From Polyangiaceae bacterium (lineage in GTDB: Bacteria; Myxococcota_A; Polyangia; Polyangiales; Polyangiaceae): a stretch of 64,000 nt of DNA. Location of the stretch: contig JABSRN010000002.1 of the NCBI GenBank assembly GCA_013214025.1, positions 146,138-210,137 on the forward strand, given 5' to 3'. Shown piece after piece: positions 7,869 to 16,361 of this stretch. Made by a program: the position numbers and the translations under genes. The stretch's first letter is position 1, and the number at the start of each line of letters is the position of its first letter. A model generated the notes under the pieces. The model had not been told where the DNA came from. It saw only the letters and a program-made list of their open reading frames with translations, and did not search any database.

Positions 7869-9625
7869 CGCCCCTCGATGCCCACCACGGTGCGGTACTG
7901 GAGCAGCCGCAGCACCGGGGCATGAGTGACCGGGCGCAACATCGTCAAGGTAAGAGGGTCGAAGCTGAGGGCGGTGTGCTCGCCGGGCTCCCAGCGTAGG
8001 CCCACCATACGTAACTCCGCATACACTCCGGTGGTTCCGCTGTCGTCCAGCGGTGTGGCGTAGCGCAGAGTACTGGTGCCGAGCGCTACGGCCGTCCGCA
8101 GATAGCCTTGTCCGTAGATGTATTCTCCGCCAACACCGAGGTTCAGGACTCCGGGGCGAACGCCGGCATTGAACTCCGTCGAGACCCAATAATTTCGCTC
8201 TACGATGAGCGTCGCTCCCCAGGCGCCGAAGCGGTAGCCACCGCGCAAAGCGTACCCAAAAGACACGTTGATCAGAGAATGGTTGCTGCTATCCGACAGG
8301 GACGAGCCGTGGAGTTCGAGGGCGGCGAAGGCTTCGTTTTCTCTGGCGTGGGCGTTCTCCGTCCAGCTGCCAGCGAGACCCAGCGTTAGCAATAGCGCGC
8401 CGGTCATCGGTCGCAGCGCGTGCCCTGGGCGACGGCGCAGGGGAGGTCTGGGCGGGGGGCGGCGTCGGGCGGCAAACAATGCGAGGATAGCCAAGTAGCC
8501 GAGGCCCGCGGAGCAGGCGTCCGTGTCGGAGTCGCGCCCGATCCGGCATTCGCAACTCGGTAGGTAGGGGCCGGTTTGCCCTTCTTCGGCAATGCTCAGC
8601 CACGGTGTGCCGCAAAAATCGTTCGCTTGGGTGCAGCAGCTGCGCTCGATAGCGTTGGCGTCATCCGCAATCAGCGCGGCGTCGCAATCAGGTTTGTAGG
8701 TAATCCAACCGCAATCCGTACGAGCCGTTTCTCCCTCGGGGCAGGCCGAGAGTCCCGTCTCTAGTCTCGTCCAGTTTCCTTCGGCGGCGCCGGCGGCGGC
8801 GATGACCAGGGAGCGGCTTGTGGCGGTGGCGCGGTTGACGAGCACTTCGATGGGGCCGTGACAATCGTCGAGCCCATCGGAGTGGGGCATGCCGTCGCGA
8901 TTGACGCTCAGCTCCCCCGTTAGGGCCTCGGTGTAGTTGAGGACGGAATACACGTAGGCGCCGTCCGCGCTGCGGATAGTATGAGAGTGCGCGTCTTGGA
9001 TGGCGTGGATCGCTTGGCCGAGAATGTAGAAAGGCTCCCATACAGGCAGCGGCACCGCGTCGTAAAAATCTAGGTAGAGCTCGGCTTCGATGATTCGCTC
9101 ACTTGGGGGTTTGGATACGGCCTCGACGTATTGGTCCACGTACTCGCGAATGACATCGTGTGTGCCGTTGATAGCGCTCAAATCTCCGAGTAGCCCGTCG
9201 TCCGCCGGGGCCCGAAGCGAGTGTTTGTATTGTCCAATGGCGCTGGGATCGGCGTGAATTCGTCGCAGAGCGTTGAGATCGCTCACTGAGTGTCCGCTGG
9301 TATCCGGCGCACGCACCCCCAGCACCACGCTCAGGATGAAGAAACGGACCACGGGGTCCTCTTCGAAGCGCGCTATCACCTCCGGGTTTGTGCGAAACAG
9401 ATCACCGCGGAGTAGCGGGGGCAGCAAGCGCTGGGCGAGTTCGTCCCAGGTGCCGTCTGGCAGAACCAGCTGCGGTGGCGGAACCTGAAGCAACAGTTCG
9501 ACTACCGCTTTCACGGTGAGCCTCTCGTGGCAAGAATCGCTAAATCCTGTTTGTAGAGTATAGGCTGACGCGGGTGCGACAAAGCTCGTGACCAGGGCGA
9601 GGGCGAGACCGATTCGCGTGGCCAT
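7862..9625 (-). CDS. Secreted Zn-phospholipase-C-like domain + MYXO-CTERM-like segment + outer-membrane-barrel-like domain
   Basis: From the ATG at 9625 the protein is 587 residues. A signal peptide (ATRIGLALALVTSFVAPASA) leads into a domain with CHERLT and LGQAIHAIQDAHSHT, resembling the histidine/aspartate metal-site motifs of the phospholipase C/S1-P1 nuclease fold. A Cys-rich part follows, then DACSAGLGYLAILALFAARRR, which looks like a MYXO-CTERM anchor (Cys, one membrane span, Arg cluster). In frame after it comes a second signal-like segment beginning at an internal ATG at 8407 and a beta-rich C-terminal domain of about 150 residues. That domain aligns by eye with the next-door 199-residue protein. 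It may be two proteins joined by a lost stop, or a true fusion. The upstream gene ends 14 bp before this start. Confidence 0.7.
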   Translation of the reverse strand: MATRIGLALALVTSFVAPASAYTLQTGFSDSCHERLTVKAVVELLLQVPPPQLVLPDGTWDELAQRLLPPLLRGDLFRTNPEVIARFEEDPVVRFFILSVVLGVRAPDTSGHSVSDLNALRRIHADPSAIGQYKHSLRAPADDGLLGDLSAINGTHDVIREYVDQYVEAVSKPPSERIIEAELYLDFYDAVPLPVWEPFYILGQAIHAIQDAHSHTIRSADGAYVYSVLNYTEALTGELSVNRDGMPHSDGLDDCHGPIEVLVNRATATSRSLVIAAAGAAEGNWTRLETGLSACPEGETARTDCGWITYKPDCDAALIADDANAIERSCCTQANDFCGTPWLSIAEEGQTGPYLPSCECRIGRDSDTDACSAGLGYLAILALFAARRRPPPRPPLRRRPGHALRPMTGALLLTLGLAGSWTENAHARENEAFAALELHGSSLSDSSNHSLINVSFGYALRGGYRFGAWGATLIVERNYWVSTEFNAGVRPGVLNLGVGGEYIYGQGYLRTAVALGTSTLRYATPLDDSGTTGVYAELRMVGLRWEPGEHTALSFDPLTLTMLRPVTHAPVLRLLQYRTVVGIEGRY

Positions 9626-9639
9626 TCTTTGCAGCGCCC

Positions 9640-10239
9640 TCACAGCGAGTCCCACTCGCCGTGAAACGTCGTCATGTACTGAATTTCGATCAATGGGATG
9701 CCCGTGAGTACTGGGATCATGAGCTTCGCGGCGAGTGGATCGAGACCGAGCCGCCAGCTTTTCGATGGTTGCCACGTCAGCCCTAGGGGGCGCGCATCGG
9801 CAAAGACGCCGATAGCCCCGGCCTCCTCATCGACGCTCGTTTCTTTTACGAGCATCGATGCCCCGAAGGCGAGGGCGCTTCGGGCGAAGCCGTCTAAGAA
9901 CTGATAACTCGCGCCCAGCCCAAAGTTGACAGCAGATACCCGTTCGGTGGCGCCGGTGATCTCCGGCGACTTCCAGGTATTAAATTCTAGAACCGTGAAC
10001 GCGCCCCAGTGCTCGTAGCGGTAGCCCGCGCGTGCAGCCAGCGCAGTGGCTCTGGCGAACTGTTCGCGGTTACTGACAACGGCCAGACCGAGCTCGGCCT
10101 GCACGTAGAGCCCGGTCGGCGCGGGGCTGGGGCTCGGTGCAGCGCTGGGTTTCGCCGAGGCGACACTGGGGAGGCATACAGCAGAGCTGTACACCAAGAT
10201 CAGAGGGGCGAGGTGTTGGCAAGTGCAGCGCGGAAGCAC
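9640..10239 (-). CDS. Predicted secreted beta-barrel-like protein, paralogue of the neighbouring C-terminal domain
   Basis: This 199-residue protein has a signal peptide ending near SVASA and then a beta-rich domain. It matches the C-terminal 180 residues of the downstream gene product along most of its length: GYRYEHWGAFTVLE against GYRFGAWGATLIVE, RSALAFGAS against RTAVALGTS, GLTWQPSKSWRLGLDPL against GLRWEPGEHTALSFDPL. The two genes are separated by 14 bp on one strand, so they are a tandem duplication in one operon. An outer-membrane location is likely from the alternating strands; no function is known to me. Confidence 0.75.
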   Translation of the reverse strand: MLPRCTCQHLAPLILVYSSAVCLPSVASAKPSAAPSPSPAPTGLYVQAELGLAVVSNREQFARATALAARAGYRYEHWGAFTVLEFNTWKSPEITGATERVSAVNFGLGASYQFLDGFARSALAFGASMLVKETSVDEEAGAIGVFADARPLGLTWQPSKSWRLGLDPLAAKLMIPVLTGIPLIEIQYMTTFHGEWDSL

Positions 10240-10482
10240 GGGTGGGATACTAGGTTCAGGAATCGAAGAAAGCTAGGCGCGCTTCGTACGCTGCACGACT
10301 GCTGTGCGGGACCGCTGGGACAGCGCCTTGCCGATAGTGGGCATCCGGGTTTGGCGATATGGAATCGTTGATTCCAGCTTTGAGACAGGGATTTCGCTCT
10401 TCGCACATAGCGTTTGCGGACATAGCGATGATGGGGAGGGCGCTGTGGCCCGCGTTCCATTGGCTGCAGGATCGGGAGCGGA

Positions 10483-10524
10483 CAGCCGGGTGAGGACTGA
10501 GCCGCTCAGTCCTCACCCGGGCTG
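10483..10524. other. Long near-perfect hairpin at a gene end
   Basis: An arm starting CAGCCGGGTGAGGACTGAG (10483-10501) pairs with 10505-10524 across a 3-nt loop, with one bulged base. It overlaps the last codons and stop of the small Cys-rich gene. There is no T-tract on either side, so factor-independent termination is doubtful. Confidence 0.6.
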
Positions 10525-10778
10525 TTAGAGTCTGCGCTGTTAGAGTCTGGGCCGCTATCTTGGGCGGAGCCATCGATGCCGCCGTCTCCACAGCTGCAGG
10601 GACCAAAACCGCTGAGATCCGCCAGGCAATGCCGTTGGCCTTCGCAGCTACCGGTCGTACACGCGATACGGGTGTCGTAGACGCACTTCGCTCCGCCTGT
10701 GCCTGAGACCGGCGCATGGCAGCGGGTTCCCGCGAGACCAAACAGAAGGAGCGCGACAACGGAGCCTTTAGGAATCAT
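10506..10778 (-). CDS. Small secreted Cys-rich protein
   Basis: A 90-residue protein with an N-terminal hydrophobic export signal (SVVALLLFGLAG) followed by seven cysteines and then a Ser/Asp-rich tail. The Cys pattern, with GSCEGQRHC followed by GFGPCSC, resembles the repeated Cys modules of other myxobacterial surface proteins. The segment LAGTRC is not a proper lipobox, so lipid anchoring is uncertain. The coding tail contains two copies of a 14-bp repeat (GCTGTTAGAGTCTG on the plus strand). No known function. Confidence 0.55.
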   Translation of the reverse strand: MIPKGSVVALLLFGLAGTRCHAPVSGTGGAKCVYDTRIACTTGSCEGQRHCLADLSGFGPCSCGDGGIDGSAQDSGPDSNSADSNSPGED

Positions 10779-10829
10779 GGCGGCAGGCTATCGGAGAGGG
10801 TGACAGATAGCCACCCGCCAAGCTTTCCC

Positions 10830-11816
10830 TCAGGAGAGGGTCTCCAAAATCCACTCGCCGACGACGGGGAATACCTCCTCCGAGGCGCGCCTGCCGAGGA
10901 CCAAGTCCAAATGACCGTAGTCTGCGGAGTATCCGTTGATCCTGCTGAAGACGACGTGGCGTTTGTTGGAAGACCCAAGGGCGTTCAGTGCTGCTGCGAC
11001 GCCTACCGGTGTGCCCATCTTGTCGCCCGCTCCCGATATCAACAGACTGGGCGTGTGGGCGCCAGCCAGCTTGGCGCGGTAGTCTACGCTGCCGTCGGCG
11101 GATTCAAACTTACGGCTGAGCGCCCAGCCTGCCATTTGTAGCAACTTTTCCTGGGGGACATTGCTGAAGGAATCCAGACTGGCTTGCATGGCGAGTCGGG
11201 GATCAATGTTGTCGATGTTGAACGCCAGACTCACAAGATTGGTTTTGATCAGCCAGGGCCAGGCGCGGGCGGCAGCGTCACGGAGAGGAATTTGCCTCTT
11301 GGGCAGTGGAAGGTGAATCGCCTTGTACGCCAGTCGGCTCAACTTTGGGGTCTTGAGTACGGGAAATTCGATGGGGGATGCGATAGTGACGAGCGCGTCC
11401 GGCATGGTCTCCTCGCGAGTCGCCGTGCTGAGGTGGGCGTAGCCCGCCATGCCTCCCATGCTGTGGCCGAGCCAACAAATCGGTCCCGCTCCGGCTCGTC
11501 GCACGTAGGCGATGAGTGTGGGGACGTCGATGGTCGCCAATTCGTCAAAGTTCCATGTGGTGGGTCGAGCACACATGGGGGTCGCGTGGCTGAGTCCTCG
11601 CCCGCGGAGTTCCGCTACCCAAACGTCGAGGCCCTGGGCGTTCAGATGCCGAGCCAAAGACAGCTGTTTGAAATCCATGAAGTGACGGTTACAGCCGTAG
11701 CCACCACTCAAAATCACCGTCGGGGCGCCGGGCGGGCCCTGGTAGTGGCTGAGGGAGAGGGCCCAGCCGTCGGGGGTGACGGCGAACCGCAATTCGGGGT
11801 TGGGGGCTCTAGACAT
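10830..11816 (-). CDS. Alpha/beta-hydrolase (lipase/esterase-like)
   Basis: A 328-residue alpha/beta-hydrolase. The nucleophile elbow GHSMGG is near residue 125, an acid GAGDKMG near 270, and the histidine lies in YGHLDLVLGRRASEEVFP near the C-terminus, so the catalytic triad appears complete. The N-terminal oxyanion region is SGGYGCNRHFMD. The C-terminal histidine motif resembles acid-lipase and polyhydroxyalkanoate-depolymerase-like hydrolases. The ATG at 11816 was chosen; a TTG 15 bases further up is possible. It is divergent from the crotonase at 12065. Substrate unknown, plausibly a lipid ester. Confidence 0.85.
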   Translation of the reverse strand: MSRAPNPELRFAVTPDGWALSLSHYQGPPGAPTVILSGGYGCNRHFMDFKQLSLARHLNAQGLDVWVAELRGRGLSHATPMCARPTTWNFDELATIDVPTLIAYVRRAGAGPICWLGHSMGGMAGYAHLSTATREETMPDALVTIASPIEFPVLKTPKLSRLAYKAIHLPLPKRQIPLRDAAARAWPWLIKTNLVSLAFNIDNIDPRLAMQASLDSFSNVPQEKLLQMAGWALSRKFESADGSVDYRAKLAGAHTPSLLISGAGDKMGTPVGVAAALNALGSSNKRHVVFSRINGYSADYGHLDLVLGRRASEEVFPVVGEWILETLS

Positions 11817-12064
11817 AGGGGATCTCAACAAAACACGCCGCCGCGACGTATATACAAGCGGCCGACGGGGGCCACCAATTTAGCGACCGAACTGAGCGCC
11901 GGCCCGCTTCGGCGGGGCGATCCCGCCGCCGTTTCGCTTGGTTTGACGATCGCTGGGAATTGTGCGAGCGAAGGGGCGTTGGACGGCCCCCCGGAAGGCG
12001 GAAAACGTCCCCGTTTTCACGCCTTATCAGCCGTCCCTGACGATTCCCCAGAACTGGCACTCCT

Positions 12065-12865
12065 ATGGATTTTGAGACCATCATCTACGAAAAGCGCGGT
12101 CCCATCGCGATCATCACACTGAACCGGGTGAAGCGTCACAACGCTATCAACAGCGTGATGAGCTGCGAACTTCCCCAAGCCTGGGAGGACATCAAGGCCG
12201 ATCCGGCAATTCGAGCCGTGGTGGTCACCGGTGCAGGCCCCAAAGCCTTGTGCACAGGAATCGACGTCATGGACGTGGCAAGCGGGAGCGCAAGGGTGGG
12301 CAAGGACGAAGACCGAGGAAAGTACCGCTCGCTCAAATTTACCGCACTGCAGAACCAATGTTGGAAGCCGGTTGTTACGGCGGTCAACGGTATGGCCCAG
12401 GCGGGGGGGCTTCACTTCGTGGCCGATAGCGACTTGGTGATTTGCTCGAAGAAGGCGACCTTCTTCGATTCCCACGTCAAGGTGGGCCTGGTGGCGGGTT
12501 GCGAACCCATTGGTTTGATTCGCCGTATGGCATTCGAACCGGTGATGCGCATGGCAGTTGCCGGGCTGGTCGAACGAATGAACGCCGAGCGGGCACTCGA
12601 GCTGGGATTGGTCAGCGAGGCATTGGAGCCCGAGAAGCTTTTGGACCGCGCGTTGGAGCTGGCAGGACTGATTGCGAAGAACGCCCCCACAGCAGTCGCC
12701 GAAAGCAAGAAGGCGATCTGGGAGAGTCTGAACTTGGGCGACGGAGACGCGGAAGCCATGGGTCAAAAGCTGATCCAGCAGTACGCCGGCCACAGCGACA
12801 GCAAAGAGGCGGAGAGCGCTAAACGAGATGCACGAGCCCCGAACTGGGCGGAATACGGCGCGTAA
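12065..12865 (+). CDS. Enoyl-CoA hydratase/isomerase family (crotonase)
   Basis: A 266-residue crotonase with IAIITLNRVKRHNAINS near the N-terminus and the oxyanion-hole region VTAVNGMAQAGGLHFVADSD. The SHVKVGLVAGCEPIGLIRRM segment lies where active-site glutamates are expected in hydratases; a glutamate is present within it. It is followed 28 bp later by another crotonase, then a thiolase and a DUF35 protein. The run looks like one beta-oxidation-type operon on the plus strand. Substrate unknown. Confidence 0.9.
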   Translation: MDFETIIYEKRGPIAIITLNRVKRHNAINSVMSCELPQAWEDIKADPAIRAVVVTGAGPKALCTGIDVMDVASGSARVGKDEDRGKYRSLKFTALQNQCWKPVVTAVNGMAQAGGLHFVADSDLVICSKKATFFDSHVKVGLVAGCEPIGLIRRMAFEPVMRMAVAGLVERMNAERALELGLVSEALEPEKLLDRALELAGLIAKNAPTAVAESKKAIWESLNLGDGDAEAMGQKLIQQYAGHSDSKEAESAKRDARAPNWAEYGA

Positions 12866-12893
12866 GCCGCTAGATTTGGGAAAGACGAAAAAC

Positions 12894-13664
12894 ATGACTG
12901 AATACAAAACCGTACTGTTGGCTCGTGAGGGCCACGTGGCCACTGTGACCCTGAATCGTCCGGAAGAGGGCAACACCATCAACGCCGCGATGGCTGAAGA
13001 ATTGGGTGCCGTCTGGGCAGAGCTGGCTCGGGACGAACAAGTCTGGGCGATTGTACTCGCCGGTAGCGGCGCAAATTTTTGCCTGGGTGCCGATTCGAAC
13101 GACGGCAGCGCCCTCCGATTTACGAGCATGGATTTCAGCGTTGGCAAACCTGTGATTGCCGCCATCGCTGGACTCTGCGGCGGCGCGGCTTTGGCATTTG
13201 TTGCAGATAGCGACATCGTGATCAGTTCCTCTGGCGCTACGTTTTGCGATGGGCGAACCACTCAAGGTCAAGTCTCCACCCAAGGCACTTTGCGTCTGGC
13301 ACGAAAGATGCCCCTGGAGGCAGTGATGCGCATGGCGTTGCTCGGAGAAGCGGAGAAGCTACAAGCTCCGCGGGCTTTTCAGCTGGGCATGGTCAGCGAA
13401 CTGGTGGACGGCGACGTGGTCGCCCGAGCCCAAGAACTGGCGGCGAGTTTGGCAGTGAATTCGCCGAGCGCGATGTTCCATAGTCGGCACGCCGTTTGGG
13501 AAAGCCTCAACATGGGCTTGGAGGACGCGATGGAGTACGGCTTCGCGTTTGTGACGAAATTCGCTCACAAGTTCGATGACGCGAAGGAAGGGGCACGGGC
13601 ATTCATGGAGAAACGAGCTCCTGCCTGGAAGTACGCGCCGCCCCCGAGTCAGAACGACGACTAG
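12894..13664 (+). CDS. Enoyl-CoA hydratase/isomerase family (crotonase)
   Basis: A 256-residue crotonase when started at the ATG at 12894, which gives the usual N-terminus MTEYKTVLLAREGHVATVTL; a frame-open extension to 12828 would overlap the previous gene and is unlikely. The oxyanion-hole segment AAIAGLCGGAALAFVADSD is visible. The region after it reads GRTTQGQVSTQGTLRLARKM, lacking the usual glutamate pattern, so it may be an isomerase or a member with altered chemistry. It lies between the previous crotonase and the thiolase. Confidence 0.88.
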   Translation: MTEYKTVLLAREGHVATVTLNRPEEGNTINAAMAEELGAVWAELARDEQVWAIVLAGSGANFCLGADSNDGSALRFTSMDFSVGKPVIAAIAGLCGGAALAFVADSDIVISSSGATFCDGRTTQGQVSTQGTLRLARKMPLEAVMRMALLGEAEKLQAPRAFQLGMVSELVDGDVVARAQELAASLAVNSPSAMFHSRHAVWESLNMGLEDAMEYGFAFVTKFAHKFDDAKEGARAFMEKRAPAWKYAPPPSQNDD

Positions 13665-13753
13665 TCACAGCCGACTATCTCAGGGTTGGATTCCACTGAC
13701 ATCCGGCGTTCTGGGGCTAGTCCTTCGAGCTAGCATCCCCTAGGGTGCCGCCC

Positions 13754-14896
13754 ATGAAACGTGCTGCGGCTGTGTGCGGTATTGGACAAACGGAGTTCGC
13801 CAAGAACATCGGGCGGTCCGAAAAACGAATCGCGGTGGAGGCCATTCGACTGGCCTTGGACGATGCCGGTCTGCAGATCTCCGATGTGGACGGACTGGTG
13901 CGATTCAACATCGAGACCAGTGACGAGGTGGACATCACCGGCAATCTGGGCATCGAAAACCTCCGCTACTTTGGTGAGGTCGGTTGGGGCGGCGGTGCGG
14001 GCTGCGCCACCATCACCCAAGCGGCCATGGCGGTGGCTACGGGTCAGGCAGAAGTGGTGGTTTGCTGGCGCGCCAGAAATCGCGGCTCGGGCGGACGTCC
14101 TTGGGCGGCTACCGGCGCGGGAGTCCCTGGCCACGGTCAGTTCAGCTTGCCCTACGGGCTGGTGCGCCCGGTGGACCAAATCGCCATGATGGCTAGGCGC
14201 CACATGTTCGAGACTGGTGCCACGGAAGAGCATCTTGGGGCGGTGGCGGTTAGTTTCCGCGCCCATGCTCTGCGGAACCCGTTGGCGTCCATGCAAAAGC
14301 CAATGACCCTGGATGACTACCTTGCGTCTCGCATGGTTTCCGAACCCTTGCGGAAATTTGATTGCTGTTTGGAGAGTGACGGCGCGCTGGCCGTTGTCGT
14401 GACTTCCGTGGAGCGCGCACGAGATCTCAAGCAGAAGCCCGCGGTGATCTTGGCGGGGGCCCAAGGCACCGGTCCCGAGCACACGCCGATGACCAACTAT
14501 CACGCACCCGAGTTCTTGAAGACGGCGTCGCCCTATGTTGCCAAAGAGCTCTTCGCTCGAGCGGGCGTGAAACCCGCGGATATCGACGTCGCGCAGTTTT
14601 ACGACGCCTTCACTCCCTTGGTGCTTCTCTCCATGGAAGAGTATGGCTTCTGCGCCAAGGGCGAAGCCGGTCCGCTAGCAGCCGAGGGTTATCTCTCGTG
14701 GGACGGCGGTAAACTACCGAGCAACACCAGCGGCGGTGGGCTCAGCGAGGCCTACGTGCACGGCTTCAATCTAATTCTTGAGGGTGTCCGTCAGATCCGC
14801 GGTACCTCCACCAGCCAAGTGGCTGGGGCCGAACTTTCTCTCGTAACTAGTGGTGCCGGCGTGCCAACTAGCGCCGTCATTCTTGCAAGCGATTAA
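13754..14896 (+). CDS. Thiolase-fold lipid-transfer/SCPx-type protein (Ltp2-like aldolase candidate)
   Basis: A thiolase-fold protein of about 380 residues. The N-terminus AAAVCGIGQTEF and the C-terminal segment with GGGLSEAYVHGF and QVAGAELSLVTSGAG are typical of the SCP2-thiolase/lipid-transfer group. A cysteine occurs in GGGAGCATITQAAM, but the canonical SCASG active-site segment is not obvious. The next gene encodes a DUF35 Zn-ribbon/OB-fold protein. A thiolase-like protein with a DUF35 partner is the known architecture of Ltp2-type retro-aldolases and of related acyltransferases. ATG at 13754 was preferred to the GTG nine bases upstream. Confidence 0.85.
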   Translation: MKRAAAVCGIGQTEFAKNIGRSEKRIAVEAIRLALDDAGLQISDVDGLVRFNIETSDEVDITGNLGIENLRYFGEVGWGGGAGCATITQAAMAVATGQAEVVVCWRARNRGSGGRPWAATGAGVPGHGQFSLPYGLVRPVDQIAMMARRHMFETGATEEHLGAVAVSFRAHALRNPLASMQKPMTLDDYLASRMVSEPLRKFDCCLESDGALAVVVTSVERARDLKQKPAVILAGAQGTGPEHTPMTNYHAPEFLKTASPYVAKELFARAGVKPADIDVAQFYDAFTPLVLLSMEEYGFCAKGEAGPLAAEGYLSWDGGKLPSNTSGGGLSEAYVHGFNLILEGVRQIRGTSTSQVAGAELSLVTSGAGVPTSAVILASD

Positions 14897-14900
14897 GCCG

Positions 14901-15314
14901 ATGACCCCAGCCCGACCCATTCCTCAGCCCGACGAAGTCACCCAGCCTTACTGGGACGCCGCCAAGCGCGGTGAATTGGTTATGCAACGATGCGGCAGTT
15001 GTCAGCGTTGGATCTTCCAGCCCAAGCTGGCGTGCCCAAGCTGTCACAGTGACGAACTCGTTTGGGAACCGGTCAGCGGCAACGGCACGATCTACAGCTT
15101 TGTTAAAGTGCACCCGCCCGTGCTTCCGGCGTTTAAAGAGAAAACGCCTTACTTGGTGGTGTTGGTGGAGCTCGCTGAGGATCCGGGCCTGAGGGTTCTT
15201 GGAAACCTACTGGATCACGACACGAGTGCGGCCAGAATCGGTCACCCCGTGGCGGTGGTGTACGAATCGCTGGATGACGGTGTGGTGTTGCCGCAGTGGC
15301 AACTGACGGACTGA
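14901..15314 (+). CDS. DUF35 Zn-ribbon/OB-fold acyl-CoA-associated protein
   Basis: A 137-residue protein from the ATG at 14901, five bases after the thiolase stop. The N-terminal helix (PDEVTQPYWDAAKRGELVMQ) precedes a rubredoxin-like zinc ribbon CGSC...CPSC, and then an OB fold (GNGTIYSFVKVHPP to VAVVYESLDDGVVLPQW). This is the complete DUF35 architecture. Such proteins bind acyl-CoA and form complexes with thiolase-fold partners; the adjacent thiolase is the obvious one. Confident family call, inferred partnership. Confidence 0.9.
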   Translation: MTPARPIPQPDEVTQPYWDAAKRGELVMQRCGSCQRWIFQPKLACPSCHSDELVWEPVSGNGTIYSFVKVHPPVLPAFKEKTPYLVVLVELAEDPGLRVLGNLLDHDTSAARIGHPVAVVYESLDDGVVLPQWQLTD

Positions 15315-15374
15315 CGGGTCTCGTTCGAGGGGGTTCCGAAGAGCCTATGGGCCAGCGCCCAGCCGGTGACGGTT

Positions 15375-16163
15375 CTAGGAGCGAGCCAGACTGATCATTC
15401 CGCCGTCGACGAGAATCGTCTGTCCTGTCATATAGGCGGAGGCATCGCTGGCGAGGAACACCGCTACGCCCTTCATGTCATTCTCGCTCCCGGAGCGACG
15501 AAGGGGAATGCCACGGTTGAAGTCATCGAGCTTGTCTTCGTCGGAGGTGACGTGGGTCATCATGTCCGTCATGAATGGGCCGGGCGCGATGGCGTTGACT
15601 CGGATCTTGTGCACTCCCAGTTTTACGCCCATGTCGGTCGTCAGAGCGACGACAGCTCCCTTGCTTGCGTTGTAGGCGATGACGGGCTGCTCTTCTTCGG
15701 GGGCACCGCGGAACGCGCTAGTGCTCGCTACGTGGATGATCGATCCGCCGCCCTTTTCCTTCATGTGAACGATCATGCGTTGCGAGAGCAGCCACAGACC
15801 CCGAACGTTCACGTTGAACACTTTGTCCCAGGCCTCAACGGGATATTCCAAAGTGGGTGCGGCCCAGACGATGCCGGCGTTGTTGACCAATATGTTCAGG
15901 TGATCGGTTTGATCCAGGACCTGATCGGCGAGGGCATCGATGTCCTCCTTTTTGCCGACGTCGGCCTTGACCGCGATGGCCTTGCCACCGTCCGCTTTGA
16001 TTTCGTCGACGACCGTCTGACAATTTTCGAGCTTCCGAGATGCGATGAATACCGTCGCGCCGGCCTCAGCGAGCCCTTTTGCGATGAACCGCCCAATCCC
16101 TCGTCCGCCGCCGGTCACGAGGGCAGATTTGTTACTCAGGTCGAACAGTTGTTGTACGCGCAT
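15375..16163 (-). CDS. Short-chain dehydrogenase/reductase
   Basis: A 262-residue SDR from the ATG at 16163, which has an excellent GGAGAAG site a few bases upstream. The NAD(P)-binding motif TGGGRGIGR is at about 18-26, NNAG near 95, and the catalytic Ser/Tyr-x3-Lys triad in the ASTSAF and YNASKG segments. The C-terminal GQTILVDGGM is typical of classical SDRs. It is convergent with the DUF35 gene and divergent from another SDR at 16362. A perfect palindrome lies 18 bp upstream of its start. It probably oxidises or reduces a hydroxyacyl-CoA or alcohol in the neighbouring pathway. Confidence 0.92.
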   Translation of the reverse strand: MRVQQLFDLSNKSALVTGGGRGIGRFIAKGLAEAGATVFIASRKLENCQTVVDEIKADGGKAIAVKADVGKKEDIDALADQVLDQTDHLNILVNNAGIVWAAPTLEYPVEAWDKVFNVNVRGLWLLSQRMIVHMKEKGGGSIIHVASTSAFRGAPEEEQPVIAYNASKGAVVALTTDMGVKLGVHKIRVNAIAPGPFMTDMMTHVTSDEDKLDDFNRGIPLRRSGSENDMKGVAVFLASDASAYMTGQTILVDGGMISLARS

Positions 16164-16180
16164 CACTTCTCCAAAATTTG

Positions 16181-16193
16181 AACGATGATCGTT
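16181..16193. promoter_or_regulatory. Candidate operator palindrome
   Basis: AACGATGATCGTT is a perfect 6-bp inverted repeat with a single central base. It lies 18 bp upstream of the SDR start at 16163 and in the divergent region shared with the SDR at 16362. Spacing and length fit a TetR-family operator; the regulator is not identified. Confidence 0.45.
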
Positions 16194-16361
16194 TAGCACA
16201 ACCTGGGGGCCAATCGGGAACGCTTCCGCAGCAGGGGCGGAAGTGCCTAGACACCCCTCCGCGGCCTGGCTACGTCTGCTGTGCCGGGACACCCGGCGGG
16301 TGCTGGTGTCCTCTGTATTTGAGGTCGCCGCGATGCGGCATGAGCGGCACAGGAGAGAATT

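Noticed and set aside
12017..13261. 414-codon minus-strand frame over the crotonases
   Set aside because: Both crotonases read cleanly on the plus strand with conserved motifs.
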